DNA of 11,265 bases from positions 1 through 11,265 of the forward strand of contig JANYBE010000407.1 of NCBI GenBank assembly GCA_025360945.1. Reading direction: 5' to 3'. This DNA comes from Rhizobacter sp. (lineage in GTDB: Bacteria > Pseudomonadota > Gammaproteobacteria > Burkholderiales > Burkholderiaceae_C). Under the pieces are notes generated by a model. It did not search any database and was not told where the DNA came from. It worked only from the letters and a program-made list of their open reading frames with translations. Position numbers and translations under genes: made by a program. Of this stretch, positions 1 through 7,998 are shown piece after piece (positions within the stretch are counted from its first letter, which is position 1; each line of letters starts with the position of its first letter).

Positions 1-2
1 GC

Positions 3-56
3 GAAGCTGATGAATGGCGTCTTCTGTTCGAGGGCCGCTGCGACGCCGCGCACGAA
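3..56 (-). repeat. Inverted, diverged copy of an internal accD segment
   Basis: Bases 3-56 match the reverse complement of accD bases 337-390 at 47 of 54 positions by hand alignment, with no gaps. Read on the minus strand, 3-56 codes for the AccD stretch around FVRGV and PFISF. The similarity stops exactly where the genuine AccD reading (K-CGHHHR) starts. The mismatches show it is not a simple fold-back of this same molecule. It may be a chimeric contig end built from a related strain's accD, or a real inversion junction. Confidence 0.85.
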
Positions 57-774
57 GTGCGGCCACCACCACCGCATCGGTGCGCGCGAGCGGCTCGATG
101 CCTTCCTCGATCCGGAAGGCCGCTACGAAATCGGCCAGGAAGTGCTGCCGGTCGACGCTCTGAAGTTCAAGGACAGCAAGAAGTACACCGAGCGCTTGAA
201 GGACGCGCTCGAAGCCACCGGTGAGACCGATGCGCTGGTCGTGATGGGCGGCTCCGTCCACAGCGTGCCGCTGGTCGCCGCGTGCTTCGAGTTCGACTTC
301 ATGGGGGGCTCGATGGGCTCGGTCGTCGGCGAACGTTTCGTGCGCGGCGTCGAGGCCGCCATCGAGCAGAAGACACCGTTCATCAGCTTCACTGCCACCG
401 GTGGCGCGCGCATGCAGGAGGGCCTGCTGAGCCTGCTTCAGATGGCCAAGACCAACGCCGCGCTCACGCATTTGGCGAAAGCACGGCTACCCTACATCAG
501 CGTGCTGACCGATCCAACGATGGGCGGCGTGTCGGCGAGCTTCGCGTTCGTCGGCGACATGGTGATCGCCGAGCCGCAGGCTCTGATCGGCTTTGCCGGT
601 CCACGCGTGATCGAGAACACTGTGCGCGAGAAGTTGCCCGAAGGCTTCCAGCGTGCGGAGTTCCTGTTGCAGACCGGCGCCATCGACGCGATCGTGGACC
701 GGCGTGAGCTGCGCGCGCGCATTGCCAGCGCGATCGCGATGCTGCAACGCCAGAGCGCAGATGCCGTTACCTGA
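10..774 (+). CDS. accD: Acetyl-CoA carboxylase carboxyltransferase subunit beta, 5'-truncated/chimeric N-terminus
   Basis: Carboxyltransferase beta subunit of acetyl-CoA carboxylase. With AccA it transfers carboxyl from biotin to acetyl-CoA, making malonyl-CoA for fatty-acid synthesis in the cytoplasm. From the Lys codon at 55 onward the protein is a clear AccD. It opens with CGHHHRIGARERLDAF (the fourth Cys of the usual four-Cys zinc finger), then has GGSMGSVVGERF, TATGGARMQEGLLSL (active-site glycine turn), TDPTMGGVSA and IGFAGPRVIENTVREKLPEGFQRAEF. About 239 genuine residues are present, against a usual ~290. The first three zinc-finger cysteines and the normal start are absent. The frame is open to the left edge, and the ATG at 10 lies in a foreign inverted segment (1-56), so it is probably not the true start. 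The last 14 nt overlap folC. Identity is certain; the N-terminus is unreliable. Confidence 0.93.
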   Translation: MNGVFCSRAAATPRTKCGHHHRIGARERLDAFLDPEGRYEIGQEVLPVDALKFKDSKKYTERLKDALEATGETDALVVMGGSVHSVPLVAACFEFDFMGGSMGSVVGERFVRGVEAAIEQKTPFISFTATGGARMQEGLLSLLQMAKTNAALTHLAKARLPYISVLTDPTMGGVSASFAFVGDMVIAEPQALIGFAGPRVIENTVREKLPEGFQRAEFLLQTGAIDAIVDRRELRARIASAIAMLQRQSADAVT

Positions 775-2071
775 TCTGCCCACGACCCTCGCCGACTGGC
801 TCGCGCGCTGCGAGCGACTGCACCCAAAAGAAATCGACATGACGCTGGCGCGCGCGCGCCTCGTCAGGGAGCGGCTCGGCCTTGACTTCACGATGCCGGT
901 GATCGCGGTCGCGGGCACCAACGGCAAGGGTTCGACCTGTGCGATGCTCGAGGCGATTGCGCTGCAGGCGGGCTACCGCGTCGGGCTGTACTCGAAGCCA
1001 CACCTGGTGCACTTCGAGGAGCGCTGCCGCGTCAACGGACAGATGGTCGAGGCCGCGTCGCTGCTACCGCATTTCGAGGCGGTCGAAGCGGCGCGTGGCC
1101 AGACGAGCCTGACCTACTTCGAGTTCACTACGCTGGCAATCTTCCGTTTGCTCGCGCAGACACCGCTCGATCTCGTGATTCTCGAGGTCGGCATGGGCGG
1201 GCGGCTCGATGCGGTGAACGCGTTCGACGCCGACTGCGCCATCATCACCAGCATCGACATCGACCACGCCGAATACCTCGGTCCGGACCGCGAGACGATC
1301 GCGATCGAGAAGGCCGGCATCATGCGCGCTGGCCGGCCGGTGATCGTCAGCGACCCGATGGCGCCACAGAGCCTGTCGGATCAGGCGCGCGAGAAGGGTG
1401 CAGACCTGTGGCTGTTCGGCCGCGACTTCAACTTCTCGGGCGACAAGCAGCAGTGGAGTTGGGCTGGCAGGCACAAGCGCTTCAACGCGATGGCCTACCC
1501 TGCGCTGCGCGGCGCGAACCAGCTGCTCAACGCGGCCGGCGTCCTGGCTGCGTTCGAGGCGCTGCGCGACCGGTTGCCGATCAGCGCGCAAGCGGTACGC
1601 AGCGGCTTTGCGCTGGTCGAGTTGCCGGGCCGCTTCCAGGTCGTCGCCGGACAACCGACGCTGGTGCTCGATGTCGCCCACAACCCGCACGCGGTCGCCA
1701 CGCTAGCGCAAAACCTCGACCAGATGGGCTTTTTCCCACGCACGCACGCGGTGTTCGGCGCGATGGCCGACAAGGACATCGCGGCGATCCTAACGCGCAT
1801 GGCGCCGCTCGTCGACGACTGGCATTTCACCGACCTGCCGGTGCCGCGCGCGGCCCCCGCGCAGAAGCTGGCGATGATGTACGGCAGTCTGGTGCTGAAA
1901 GGTCCGGGGCCAGTCACGCTTGCAGCCCATGCGCGGCCCCGCGAGGCTTTAGTCGCGGCCCTCGATGCGGCCGACCCCGCTGATAGAATCGTAGTCTTCG
2001 GATCGTTCCTCACAGTGGGCGGGGTGTTGCAAGATGGCCTGCCTCGCCTGACGGGCAAACACAGCGCTTGA
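761..2071 (+). CDS. folC: Bifunctional folylpolyglutamate synthase/dihydrofolate synthase
   Basis: Adds L-glutamate to dihydropteroate and to folates using ATP, completing folate synthesis and retaining folates in the cell. The 436-residue length is normal for the family. Visible motifs in order are the ATP-binding P-loop AGTNGKGST (residues 51-59), YSKPHLVHFEER (77-88; the family usually has YSSPHL or YTSPHL, so the Lys is slightly unusual), LEVGMGGRLDAVNAF (141-155), SIDIDHAEYLG (164-174) with EKAGIMR, and the C-terminal-domain motif DVAHNPHA (304-311) with VFGSFLTVGG near the end. The ATG at 761 is chosen because the protein matches the family from MPLPDLPTTLADWL. The frame is open further upstream, but that part is only the accD overlap. 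The start lies 14 nt inside accD, suggesting translational coupling. Confidence 0.95.
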   Translation: MPLPDLPTTLADWLARCERLHPKEIDMTLARARLVRERLGLDFTMPVIAVAGTNGKGSTCAMLEAIALQAGYRVGLYSKPHLVHFEERCRVNGQMVEAASLLPHFEAVEAARGQTSLTYFEFTTLAIFRLLAQTPLDLVILEVGMGGRLDAVNAFDADCAIITSIDIDHAEYLGPDRETIAIEKAGIMRAGRPVIVSDPMAPQSLSDQAREKGADLWLFGRDFNFSGDKQQWSWAGRHKRFNAMAYPALRGANQLLNAAGVLAAFEALRDRLPISAQAVRSGFALVELPGRFQVVAGQPTLVLDVAHNPHAVATLAQNLDQMGFFPRTHAVFGAMADKDIAAILTRMAPLVDDWHFTDLPVPRAAPAQKLAMMYGSLVLKGPGPVTLAAHARPREALVAALDAADPADRIVVFGSFLTVGGVLQDGLPRLTGKHSA

Positions 2072-2091
2072 GCGGGCCCTTGGCGGGCCCT
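2072..2091 (+). repeat. Short GC-rich direct repeat / small stem-loop after folC
   Basis: Nine-base GCGGGCCCT occurs at 2072-2080 and again at 2083-2091, directly after the folC stop. Because GGGCCC is its own reverse complement, 2074-2079 and 2085-2090 can form a 6-bp stem with a 5-nt loop. No T-run follows, so it is not a convincing terminator. A role in mRNA stability or partial attenuation is possible but unproven. Confidence 0.35.
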
Positions 2092-2144
2092 CGGTCGCAC
2101 GCCGCACTCCTCCAAGACTACGCCACTGCCGGAACTCGCATCGC

Positions 2145-2900
2145 ATGGGTTTGCTGTCCATTTTCAAGCGCAAAGCCGACTCACCACGGAGCGCGCCCAC
2201 GAGCGTCGCCGACTCGTCCGACGCGGTGCAGCGCGCGCGCACCCGGGCGCGCCAGCGGCTCATCGGTGCAATCGTGCTGCTGGGGATCGGGATCATCGGC
2301 TTCCCGCTCGTCTTCGAGACCCAGCCGCGACCGATCCCGGTCAACATCCCGATTGAAGCGCCGCCGAAAGACGGAGCACCCGCATTGACGATGCCGGCGG
2401 CGCGTGTGCCGCTCGCTGCACCTGCGTTGCTTCCCGCGAGCGCGCCCACAGCGGCATCGTCGCGGCCCGTTGCAGCCGCACCGGCCGAGGTCTTCACCGA
2501 GTCCCGAGAAGAGGCCGGCCGCGAGGTCGCGACCCCCGCACCGGCGGCATCTAAGCCCACTTCGCCGCTCGCCAAGCCGCCCACCGAACCCAAGCCTGTC
2601 GCTGTCGCGATAGGTGGTGCCCGTGCTCGGGCCTTGCTTGATGGCAAGCCCGAGAAGCCTGCCGCCGATGCCGGCCGCTTTGTGGTACAGGTCGGGGCCT
2701 TCGCCGATGCCGCGGCAGCACACGAAACCCGTCTCAAGGTCGAAAAGCTCGGGCTGAAGACCTACACCCAGGTTGCCAGCACGCCGGCGGGCAACCGCAT
2801 CCGGGTTCGCGTCGGGCCGTTCGCCTCGCGCGGCGAGGCCGACAAGGCGCTCGCGAAAGCCCGCGACGCCGGCCTCACGGCCGTCGTGCTGACCTTGTGA
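2145..2900 (+). CDS. SPOR-domain protein (DedD-like)
   Basis: Probable septal-ring protein that binds denuded peptidoglycan glycan strands at the division site. Its 251 residues show the classical single-pass layout. There is a short basic cytoplasmic N-terminus (residues 1-38, Arg/Lys-rich), one transmembrane helix (about 39-57, LIGAIVLLGIGIIGFPLVF), a long low-complexity Ala/Pro-rich periplasmic linker (about 60-175), and a C-terminal SPOR domain (about 178-251: FVVQVGAFAD, then RIRVRVGPF and final TAVVLTL). The start at 2145 gives the expected basic tail; GGAA at 2131-2134 may serve as ribosome binding site. It lies between folC and cvpA, its usual place in Burkholderiales. E. coli DedD also sits next to cvpA-purF, which supports DedD-type function. 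Family assignment is firm; orthology to DedD is likely. Confidence 0.88.
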   Translation: MGLLSIFKRKADSPRSAPTSVADSSDAVQRARTRARQRLIGAIVLLGIGIIGFPLVFETQPRPIPVNIPIEAPPKDGAPALTMPAARVPLAAPALLPASAPTAASSRPVAAAPAEVFTESREEAGREVATPAPAASKPTSPLAKPPTEPKPVAVAIGGARARALLDGKPEKPAADAGRFVVQVGAFADAAAAHETRLKVEKLGLKTYTQVASTPAGNRIRVRVGPFASRGEADKALAKARDAGLTAVVLTL

Positions 2901-2906
2901 CCCAAG

Positions 2907-3410
2907 ATGAACGAAGTATTCGTGTCATGGCTCGATATCGGTCTGCTGGCGTTTCTGCTGCTGTCGATGATCGTCGGCTTGATGCGCGGGTTCGTATTCG
3001 AGCTGCTGTCGCTCGCGGGCTGGTTCGTGGCTTACTTTGCTGCGCGCTTCGGCACGCCAATGGCCCAGCCCTGGCTGCACATCGGCGAAGCCGGGTCGAG
3101 CTTGAACTACGCCGCATCGTTCGCATGTGTGTTCCTCGTCGCACTCGTCATCTGGAGCATTGCCGCACGGCTGGTTCGGGCGTTGATCCGCGCCACACCG
3201 CTGAGCCCACTCGACCGGCTGCTCGGTGCCGGGTTCGGGCTGGTGCGTGGGCTGGTCGTGTTGCTAATCGCGGCGCTGGTAATCGGCGTGTCACCGTGGG
3301 GTCGATCGCCGATGTGGCAGCAGTCGATGGGCGCGGCGTGGCTCAATGCGATGGTGCAGGAACTGCGACCGATGTTCTTGAACGACGTTTCTGAACACCC
3401 GCAGGCGTGA
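2907..3410 (+). CDS. cvpA: CvpA family inner-membrane protein
   Basis: CvpA-family protein of 167 residues. In E. coli the homologue is needed for colicin V export, and it is conserved far beyond colicin producers, so its basic role in the envelope is unsettled. Four hydrophobic helices are visible (about residues 9-27, 30-47, 68-90 and 108-130). The family signatures are IVGLMRGFVFELLSLAGW after the first helix and PLDRLLGAGFGLVRG before the fourth. The ATG begins 6 nt after the upstream SPOR-gene stop, and purF follows after 33 nt. The cvpA-purF pairing is the classical arrangement in proteobacteria. No strong Shine-Dalgarno is seen, consistent with coupling to the upstream gene. Confidence 0.92.
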   Translation: MNEVFVSWLDIGLLAFLLLSMIVGLMRGFVFELLSLAGWFVAYFAARFGTPMAQPWLHIGEAGSSLNYAASFACVFLVALVIWSIAARLVRALIRATPLSPLDRLLGAGFGLVRGLVVLLIAALVIGVSPWGRSPMWQQSMGAAWLNAMVQELRPMFLNDVSEHPQA

Positions 3411-3443
3411 TGTGCGCAGCGGGTTGAACCAAGGCAAATCCTC

Positions 3444-4970
3444 ATGTGTGGCATCGTCGGCGTCATCTCCAAGGGCGCGGTAAATCAACTGATCTACGAC
3501 GCACTGCTGCTGTTGCAGCACCGTGGTCAGGACGCTGCCGGCATCGTCACGATGCAGGGAACCAAGTGCTTCATGCACAAGGCGCGCGGTATGGTGCGCG
3601 ACGTGTTCCGCACCCGTAACATGCGCGGCCTGCTTGGCACGGTGGGTCTGGGCCAGGTGCGCTACCCGACCGCCGGCAACGCCTACAGCGAAGAAGAGGC
3701 GCAGCCGTTCTACGTGAACGCACCGTTTGGCATCGTGCTCGTGCACAACGGCAATCTGACGAACGCGCTCGTACTGAAAAAGGAACTCGTCGACATCGAC
3801 CGTCGCCACATCAACACGACCAGCGACACCGAAGTGCTGATCAACGTCGTCGCGCACGAGCTCGCATTGGCCACACGCGACAAGCCGCTCACACCGGAGC
3901 TCGTGTTCGATGCCGTGCGTGCCGTGCACAAGCGCATCAAGGGCTCGTACGCCGTGGTCGCGCTGATCGCCGGGCACGGCCTGCTGGCGTTCCGCGATCC
4001 GTTCGGCATCCGGCCGCTGTGCATTGGTGAAGGCGTGGGTGCCGCAGGTCGCGAGGTGATGGTCGCCAGCGAGTCGGTCGCGATCGAAGGAACGGGCCAC
4101 AAGGTGATCCGTGATGTGGCACCCGGCGAGGCGATCTTCATCGACCTTGATGGCGTTGTTCACGCGCGCCAGTGCGCCGACAAACCGAGCCTGAACCCGT
4201 GCATGTTCGAGTTTGTCTACCTCGCGCGACCCGACTCGATCATGGACGGCATCTCGGTCTACCAGGCGCGCCTGAACATGGGCGAGACCTTGGCGCAACG
4301 CCTGATCTCGACCGTTCCGCCGAATGAGATCGACGTCGTGATCCCGATCCCCGAATCGAGCCGCCCCTCAGCGATGCAGCTCGCGCAGCGCATCGGCAAG
4401 CCGTACCGCGAAGGCTTCGTGAAGAACCGCTATGTCGGCCGCACCTTCATCATGCCGGGGCAGGGTGAGCGCAAGAAGTCGGTGCGCCAAAAGCTCAACG
4501 CGATCGGCGTCGAGTTCAGGGGCCGCAACGTGCTGCTTGTCGACGATTCGATCGTGCGCGGCAACACGTCCAAAGAGATCGTGCAGATGGCGCGCGATGC
4601 CGGTGCGCGCAAGGTTTACATGGCCTCGGCCGCGCCGCCGGTGCGCTACCCGAACGTCTACGGCATCGACATGCCGACCAGCGAAGAACTGATCGCTCAC
4701 AAGCGCAGCATCGAGGAGATCCGCGAGTTCATCGGCGCCGACGCGCTGATCTACCAGGACGTGAACGCGATGAAGCGCGTCGTCGGCGCGCTGAACCCGG
4801 CGCTGAACGGCTTCGAGGCATCGTGTTTCGACGGCGTCTACATCACCGGTGACGTGACTGCGGCCGACTTCACCGCGATGGCCGAGCAGCGCAAGGCGCA
4901 GGGCGAAGAGGAAGAGGGCGACGACCGCTCGCGTCTTGCATTGCAGAGCGCGACAGAGACTTTGACATGA
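3444..4970 (+). CDS. purF: Amidophosphoribosyltransferase
   Basis: Catalyses the first committed step of purine synthesis: PRPP + glutamine to 5-phosphoribosylamine. The N-terminal Ntn glutaminase domain starts directly with Met-Cys-GIVG, so Cys2 becomes the N-terminal nucleophile after Met removal. There is no propeptide, unlike the Bacillus type. Other glutaminase motifs are LLQHRGQDAAGI (24-35), VRYPTAG (72-78), HNGNLTN (101-107) and FRDPFGIRP (183-191). The phosphoribosyltransferase domain has KNRYVGRTFIMPGQ (327-340) and the PRPP loop VLLVDDSIVRGNTS (363-376). The 508-residue length fits the E. coli-type enzyme. AAGG at 3431-3434 is a weak ribosome binding site. The stop overlaps the metZ start (ATGA). 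No clear PurR-type operator is seen upstream. Confidence 0.97.
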   Translation: MCGIVGVISKGAVNQLIYDALLLLQHRGQDAAGIVTMQGTKCFMHKARGMVRDVFRTRNMRGLLGTVGLGQVRYPTAGNAYSEEEAQPFYVNAPFGIVLVHNGNLTNALVLKKELVDIDRRHINTTSDTEVLINVVAHELALATRDKPLTPELVFDAVRAVHKRIKGSYAVVALIAGHGLLAFRDPFGIRPLCIGEGVGAAGREVMVASESVAIEGTGHKVIRDVAPGEAIFIDLDGVVHARQCADKPSLNPCMFEFVYLARPDSIMDGISVYQARLNMGETLAQRLISTVPPNEIDVVIPIPESSRPSAMQLAQRIGKPYREGFVKNRYVGRTFIMPGQGERKKSVRQKLNAIGVEFRGRNVLLVDDSIVRGNTSKEIVQMARDAGARKVYMASAAPPVRYPNVYGIDMPTSEELIAHKRSIEEIREFIGADALIYQDVNAMKRVVGALNPALNGFEASCFDGVYITGDVTAADFTAMAEQRKAQGEEEEGDDRSRLALQSATETLT

Positions 4971-6223
4971 CCGATTCGCGATCTGACGCGCCACGCGGCA
5001 TCCCGCGCGTGCAACTGCCCGGCGACGCGCGGCTCGACACGCTGGCCGTGCGCGAGGGCCTGCCGCCCAGCGCCTGGGGCGAGAACTCCGAGGCGCTGTT
5101 CCTGACCAGCAGCTTCGTGCAGCCCGACGCGGCGACCGCCGCCAGGCGCTTCGCGAACGAGGAAGACGCTTTCATCTACTCGCGCTTCACGAATCCGACG
5201 GTGACGATGTTTGAGCGTCGCCTGGCCGCGCTCGAAGGCGCCGAGGCCTGCGTCGGTACTGCCAGCGGCATGAGCGCGATCTTGCTGCTCGGCATGGGCT
5301 TGCTGAAAACAGGGGACCACGTGATTTGCTCGCGCAGCGTGTTCGGTTCGACGATCCGCCTGTTCGCTGGCGAGTTCGGCAAGTTCGGCGTCGAGACCAC
5401 GTTCGTGTCGCAGACCGACCCTGATGAATGGCGCCGTGCGCTCAAGCCGAACACGAAGCTGCTGTTCGCCGAATCGCCGACGAACCCGCTGACCGAAGTC
5501 TGCGACATCCGCGCGCTGTCGGCTATCGCAAAGGACGCCGGCGCCTGGCTCGCGGTCGACAACTGCTTTTGCTCGCCAGCGTTGCAGCGGCCGATGGCGT
5601 ATGGCGCCGACCTGGTGATCCACTCCGGTACCAAGTACCTTGACGGCCAGGGCCGTGTGATCGCCGGCGCGCTGTGCGCGAGCGAGCAGCTCGTCAACGA
5701 CAAGTTCACGCCGGTGATGCGCAGTGCGGGCATGAGCCTGTCGGCGTTCAACGCGTGGGTCGTTCTGAAGGGACTCGAGACCCTGTCGATCCGGATGGAA
5801 GCGCAGAGCGCCCGGGCGCTGCAGCTTGGCGCATGGCTTGAGACGCAGGAGCAGGTCGAGCGTGTGTTCTACCCAGGCCTCAAGTCGCATCCGCAGCATG
5901 CGCTAGCGATGGCGCAGCAATCGGCGGGCGGGGCGGTCGTCTCGTTCATCGTGAGAGGTCAGGCCGAGGGCGGGCCGGCGCTGGCGCGCAGCAACGCGTT
6001 CCATGTGATCGATTCGACGCAGATCTGCTCGATCACCGCGAATCTCGGCGACACCAAGACCACGATCACGCACCCGAGCAGCACGTCGCACGGTCGCATG
6101 ACCGAAGAGCAGCGTGAGGCGGCCGGTATCACGCAGGGCGTCATCCGCGTTGCGATGGGCCTCGACCACATCGAAGACATCAAGGCCGATCTGCTGCGCG
6201 GCTTCAGCACGCTTTCTCAATGA
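4967..6223 (+). CDS. metZ: O-succinylhomoserine sulfhydrylase
   Basis: PLP enzyme of the Cys/Met metabolism (trans-sulfuration) family. It makes homocysteine from O-succinylhomoserine and sulfide in methionine synthesis. Seen in the 418 residues are YSRFTNPT (71-78), CVGTASGMSA (95-104), ESPTNPL (169-175), AVDNCFCSP (196-204, with the PLP-pyridine Asp198), and SGTKYLDGQGR (220-230) with the Schiff-base Lys223. The C-terminus ITHPSSTSHGRMTEEQREAAGI region is typical. SGTKYLDGQGRVIAG and the purF neighbour favour MetZ over cystathionine gamma-synthase (MetB) or O-acetylhomoserine sulfhydrylase, but substrate choice is inferred. The start overlaps the purF stop and the end overlaps the gltX start, both as ATGA. 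Confidence 0.92.
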   Translation: MTDSRSDAPRGIPRVQLPGDARLDTLAVREGLPPSAWGENSEALFLTSSFVQPDAATAARRFANEEDAFIYSRFTNPTVTMFERRLAALEGAEACVGTASGMSAILLLGMGLLKTGDHVICSRSVFGSTIRLFAGEFGKFGVETTFVSQTDPDEWRRALKPNTKLLFAESPTNPLTEVCDIRALSAIAKDAGAWLAVDNCFCSPALQRPMAYGADLVIHSGTKYLDGQGRVIAGALCASEQLVNDKFTPVMRSAGMSLSAFNAWVVLKGLETLSIRMEAQSARALQLGAWLETQEQVERVFYPGLKSHPQHALAMAQQSAGGAVVSFIVRGQAEGGPALARSNAFHVIDSTQICSITANLGDTKTTITHPSSTSHGRMTEEQREAAGITQGVIRVAMGLDHIEDIKADLLRGFSTLSQ

Positions 6224-7614
6224 CCCGCAAAGTCCGCACGCGCATCGCGCCTTCCCCGACCGGTTTCCTACACCTCGGCACGGCCCGTACCGCGCTCTAT
6301 TCGTGGGCGTACGCACGCCACTACGGCGGCGAATTCGTTCTGCGCGTCGAGGACACCGATGTCGCGCGTTCGACTCAAGATTCGGTCGACCAGATCCTCG
6401 CTTCGATGCACTGGCTTGGCCTGGACTACGACGAAGGCCCGATCTACCAGATGCAGCGCCTCGATCGCTATCGCGCCGTGATCGGCCAGATGCTGGCTGC
6501 GGGCACGGCATACCACTGCTACTGCACGCCTGACGAACTCACTGCGATGCGCGAGGCGCAGAAGGAGCGCGGCGAGAAGACGCACTACGACGGCCGCTGG
6601 CGGCCCGAGCCCGGCAAGGTGCTGCCGCCGGTGCCGCAAGGCGTGCCGCCGGTCGTGCGCTTTCGGAATCCACCCGGAGGCGACGTGAGCTGGGACGACC
6701 TCGTCAAGGGCCGCATCACGATCAACAACCGCGAGATCGACGACCTGATCATTGTTCGACCCGACGGCGTACCGACCTACAACTTCTGCGTCGTCGTCGA
6801 CGACTGGGACATGGCGATCACGCACGTCTTCCGCGGTGACGAGCACGTCAACAACACACCCTGGCAGATCAACATCTTCAACGCGCTGGGGGCGCCGCTG
6901 CCGCTGTTCGGCCACGTGCCGGTGATCCTCGGCGACGACGGGCAGAAGCTCTCGAAACGCCGTGGCGCCGTCAGTGTCACGGCTTATGAAGAGGCTGGCT
7001 TCCTGCCCGAAGCGATGCTGAACTACCTCGCCCGCCTGGGCTGGAGCCACGGCGACGAAGAGCTGTTCAGCCGCGATCAACTAGTGCAGTGGTTCGACGG
7101 GCAACACCTGTCGAAGAGTCCGGCGCAGTGGGACGCGGCCAAGCTCGCGTGGGTCAATGCGCACTACATCAAGCAGACCGACGCTGCCGTGCTCGCGACG
7201 TTGGTGGTGGCGCAACTGAAGCGGCTCGGCATAGAGGCGACGGCTGGCGATTCGCTGAATCGCATGTGTGCGCTGTACAGGGATCGTTGCGCCACGACTG
7301 TCGAACTTGCGCAATGGCTCGCGATGTATTTTGCGCCAGTGAATCCGTCCGCAGAAGACCTCGCCGCGCATGTGACCGATGCAGTGCGCCCGGCCGTCGC
7401 GACGCTGCGCGACAAATTTGCGGGCATCGAATGGAACAAACCGTCGATAGCCGCCGCGATCAAAGAAACGCTCGCCGCACACGCACTGAAGATGCCGCAA
7501 CTCGCCCACGCCGTGCGCGTGCTGGTGTGTGGTCGTGCGCAGACGCCATCGGTCGACGCCGTGCTCGAGCTCTTCCCACGCGACGCTGTGATCGCGCGTT
7601 TGCAGAGCGCCTGA
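6220..7614 (+). CDS. gltX: Glutamyl-tRNA synthetase
   Basis: Class I synthetase charging tRNA-Glu with glutamate. The 464 residues show the HIGH-box region APSPTGFLHLGTARTAL (10-26), RVEDTD (42-47), the KMSKS-type loop KLSKRRGA (243-250), PTYNFCVVVDDWDM (185-198) and the tRNA-acceptor region RGDEHVNNTPWQ (205-216). The SerThr-free zinc site seen in E. coli GluRS is half missing: Cys100 and Cys102 are present (CYC), but the later Cys-x-His pair is replaced by WRP (127-129). To my recollection this is common in Burkholderiales. The start is translationally coupled to metZ (ATGA). The gene is followed by a tRNA cluster that includes its own substrate, tRNA-Glu. No terminator is seen between gltX and the tRNAs. 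Confidence 0.97.
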   Translation: MTRKVRTRIAPSPTGFLHLGTARTALYSWAYARHYGGEFVLRVEDTDVARSTQDSVDQILASMHWLGLDYDEGPIYQMQRLDRYRAVIGQMLAAGTAYHCYCTPDELTAMREAQKERGEKTHYDGRWRPEPGKVLPPVPQGVPPVVRFRNPPGGDVSWDDLVKGRITINNREIDDLIIVRPDGVPTYNFCVVVDDWDMAITHVFRGDEHVNNTPWQINIFNALGAPLPLFGHVPVILGDDGQKLSKRRGAVSVTAYEEAGFLPEAMLNYLARLGWSHGDEELFSRDQLVQWFDGQHLSKSPAQWDAAKLAWVNAHYIKQTDAAVLATLVVAQLKRLGIEATAGDSLNRMCALYRDRCATTVELAQWLAMYFAPVNPSAEDLAAHVTDAVRPAVATLRDKFAGIEWNKPSIAAAIKETLAAHALKMPQLAHAVRVLVCGRAQTPSVDAVLELFPRDAVIARLQSA

Positions 7615-7629
7615 AAAGCTGGCTATAAT
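7600..7629 (+). promoter_or_regulatory. Sigma70-type promoter for the tRNA cluster
   Basis: A perfect TATAAT -10 box lies at 7624-7629, ten bases after the gltX stop. A weak -35 (TTGCAG, 7600-7605) is 18 nt upstream, inside the end of gltX. Transcription would start near 7636, about 33 nt before tRNA-Ala. The position directly ahead of stable RNA genes supports the call; the weak -35 keeps it below certainty. Confidence 0.65.
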
Positions 7630-7668
7630 CGTAATCTCGCTTGATACTGCGATGGCTACACCGGACAC

Positions 7669-7744
<76 letters not shown>

Positions 7745-7789
7745 ATGCCGTTGGAGCACAGCGCAGGGTCGAGTCGTGATGAAGGACAA

Positions 7790-7865
7790 GTCCCCTTCGT
7801 CTAGAGGCCTAGGACACCACCCTTTCACGGTGATTACAGGGGTTCGAATCCCCTAGGGGACGCCA
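7790..7865 (+). tRNA. tRNA-Glu (anticodon TTC)
   Basis: A 76-nt cloverleaf with encoded CCA, very close to E. coli tRNA-Glu. The acceptor stem is GTCCCCT/AGGGGAC, the anticodon TTC at 7824-7826 and the T arm GGGG-TTCGAAT-CCCC. The anticodon stem CCACC/GGTGA has a C-A mismatch at its outer pair (27-43). It lies 45 nt after tRNA-Ala and downstream of gltX, whose product charges it. Confidence 0.97.
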
Positions 7866-7912
7866 AGTTTGTGGCACTTGCGTGGCGCTGAAAAGCGAAG
7901 CGGAAGCCACAT

Positions 7913-7989
7913 GGAGTGGTAGTTCAGTTGGTTAGAATACCGGCCTGTCACGCCGGGGGTCGCGGGTTCGAGCCCCGTCCACTCCGCCA
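7913..7989 (+). tRNA. tRNA-Asp (anticodon GTC)
   Basis: A 77-nt cloverleaf with encoded CCA. The acceptor stem is GGAGTGG paired with CCACTCC, the anticodon stem CCGGC/GCCGG with anticodon GTC at 7947-7949, and the T arm GCGGG-TTCGAGC-CCCGT (one G-C/T variation). It is the last gene of the tRNA cluster and borders the fragment-rich accessory stretch. Confidence 0.97.
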
Positions 7990-7998
7990 ACAAAATCA

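Noticed and set aside
123..413. Minus-strand open frame whose start resembles the first residues of the left-edge frame
   Set aside because: It is antisense to accD. The resemblance led to recognising the inverted repeat at 3-56, but the frame itself is not a gene.
653..760. Upstream extension of the folC frame by 36 residues
   Set aside because: These codons are out-of-frame accD sequence (Arg/Cys-rich) with no FolC similarity; the ATG at 761 fits the family.
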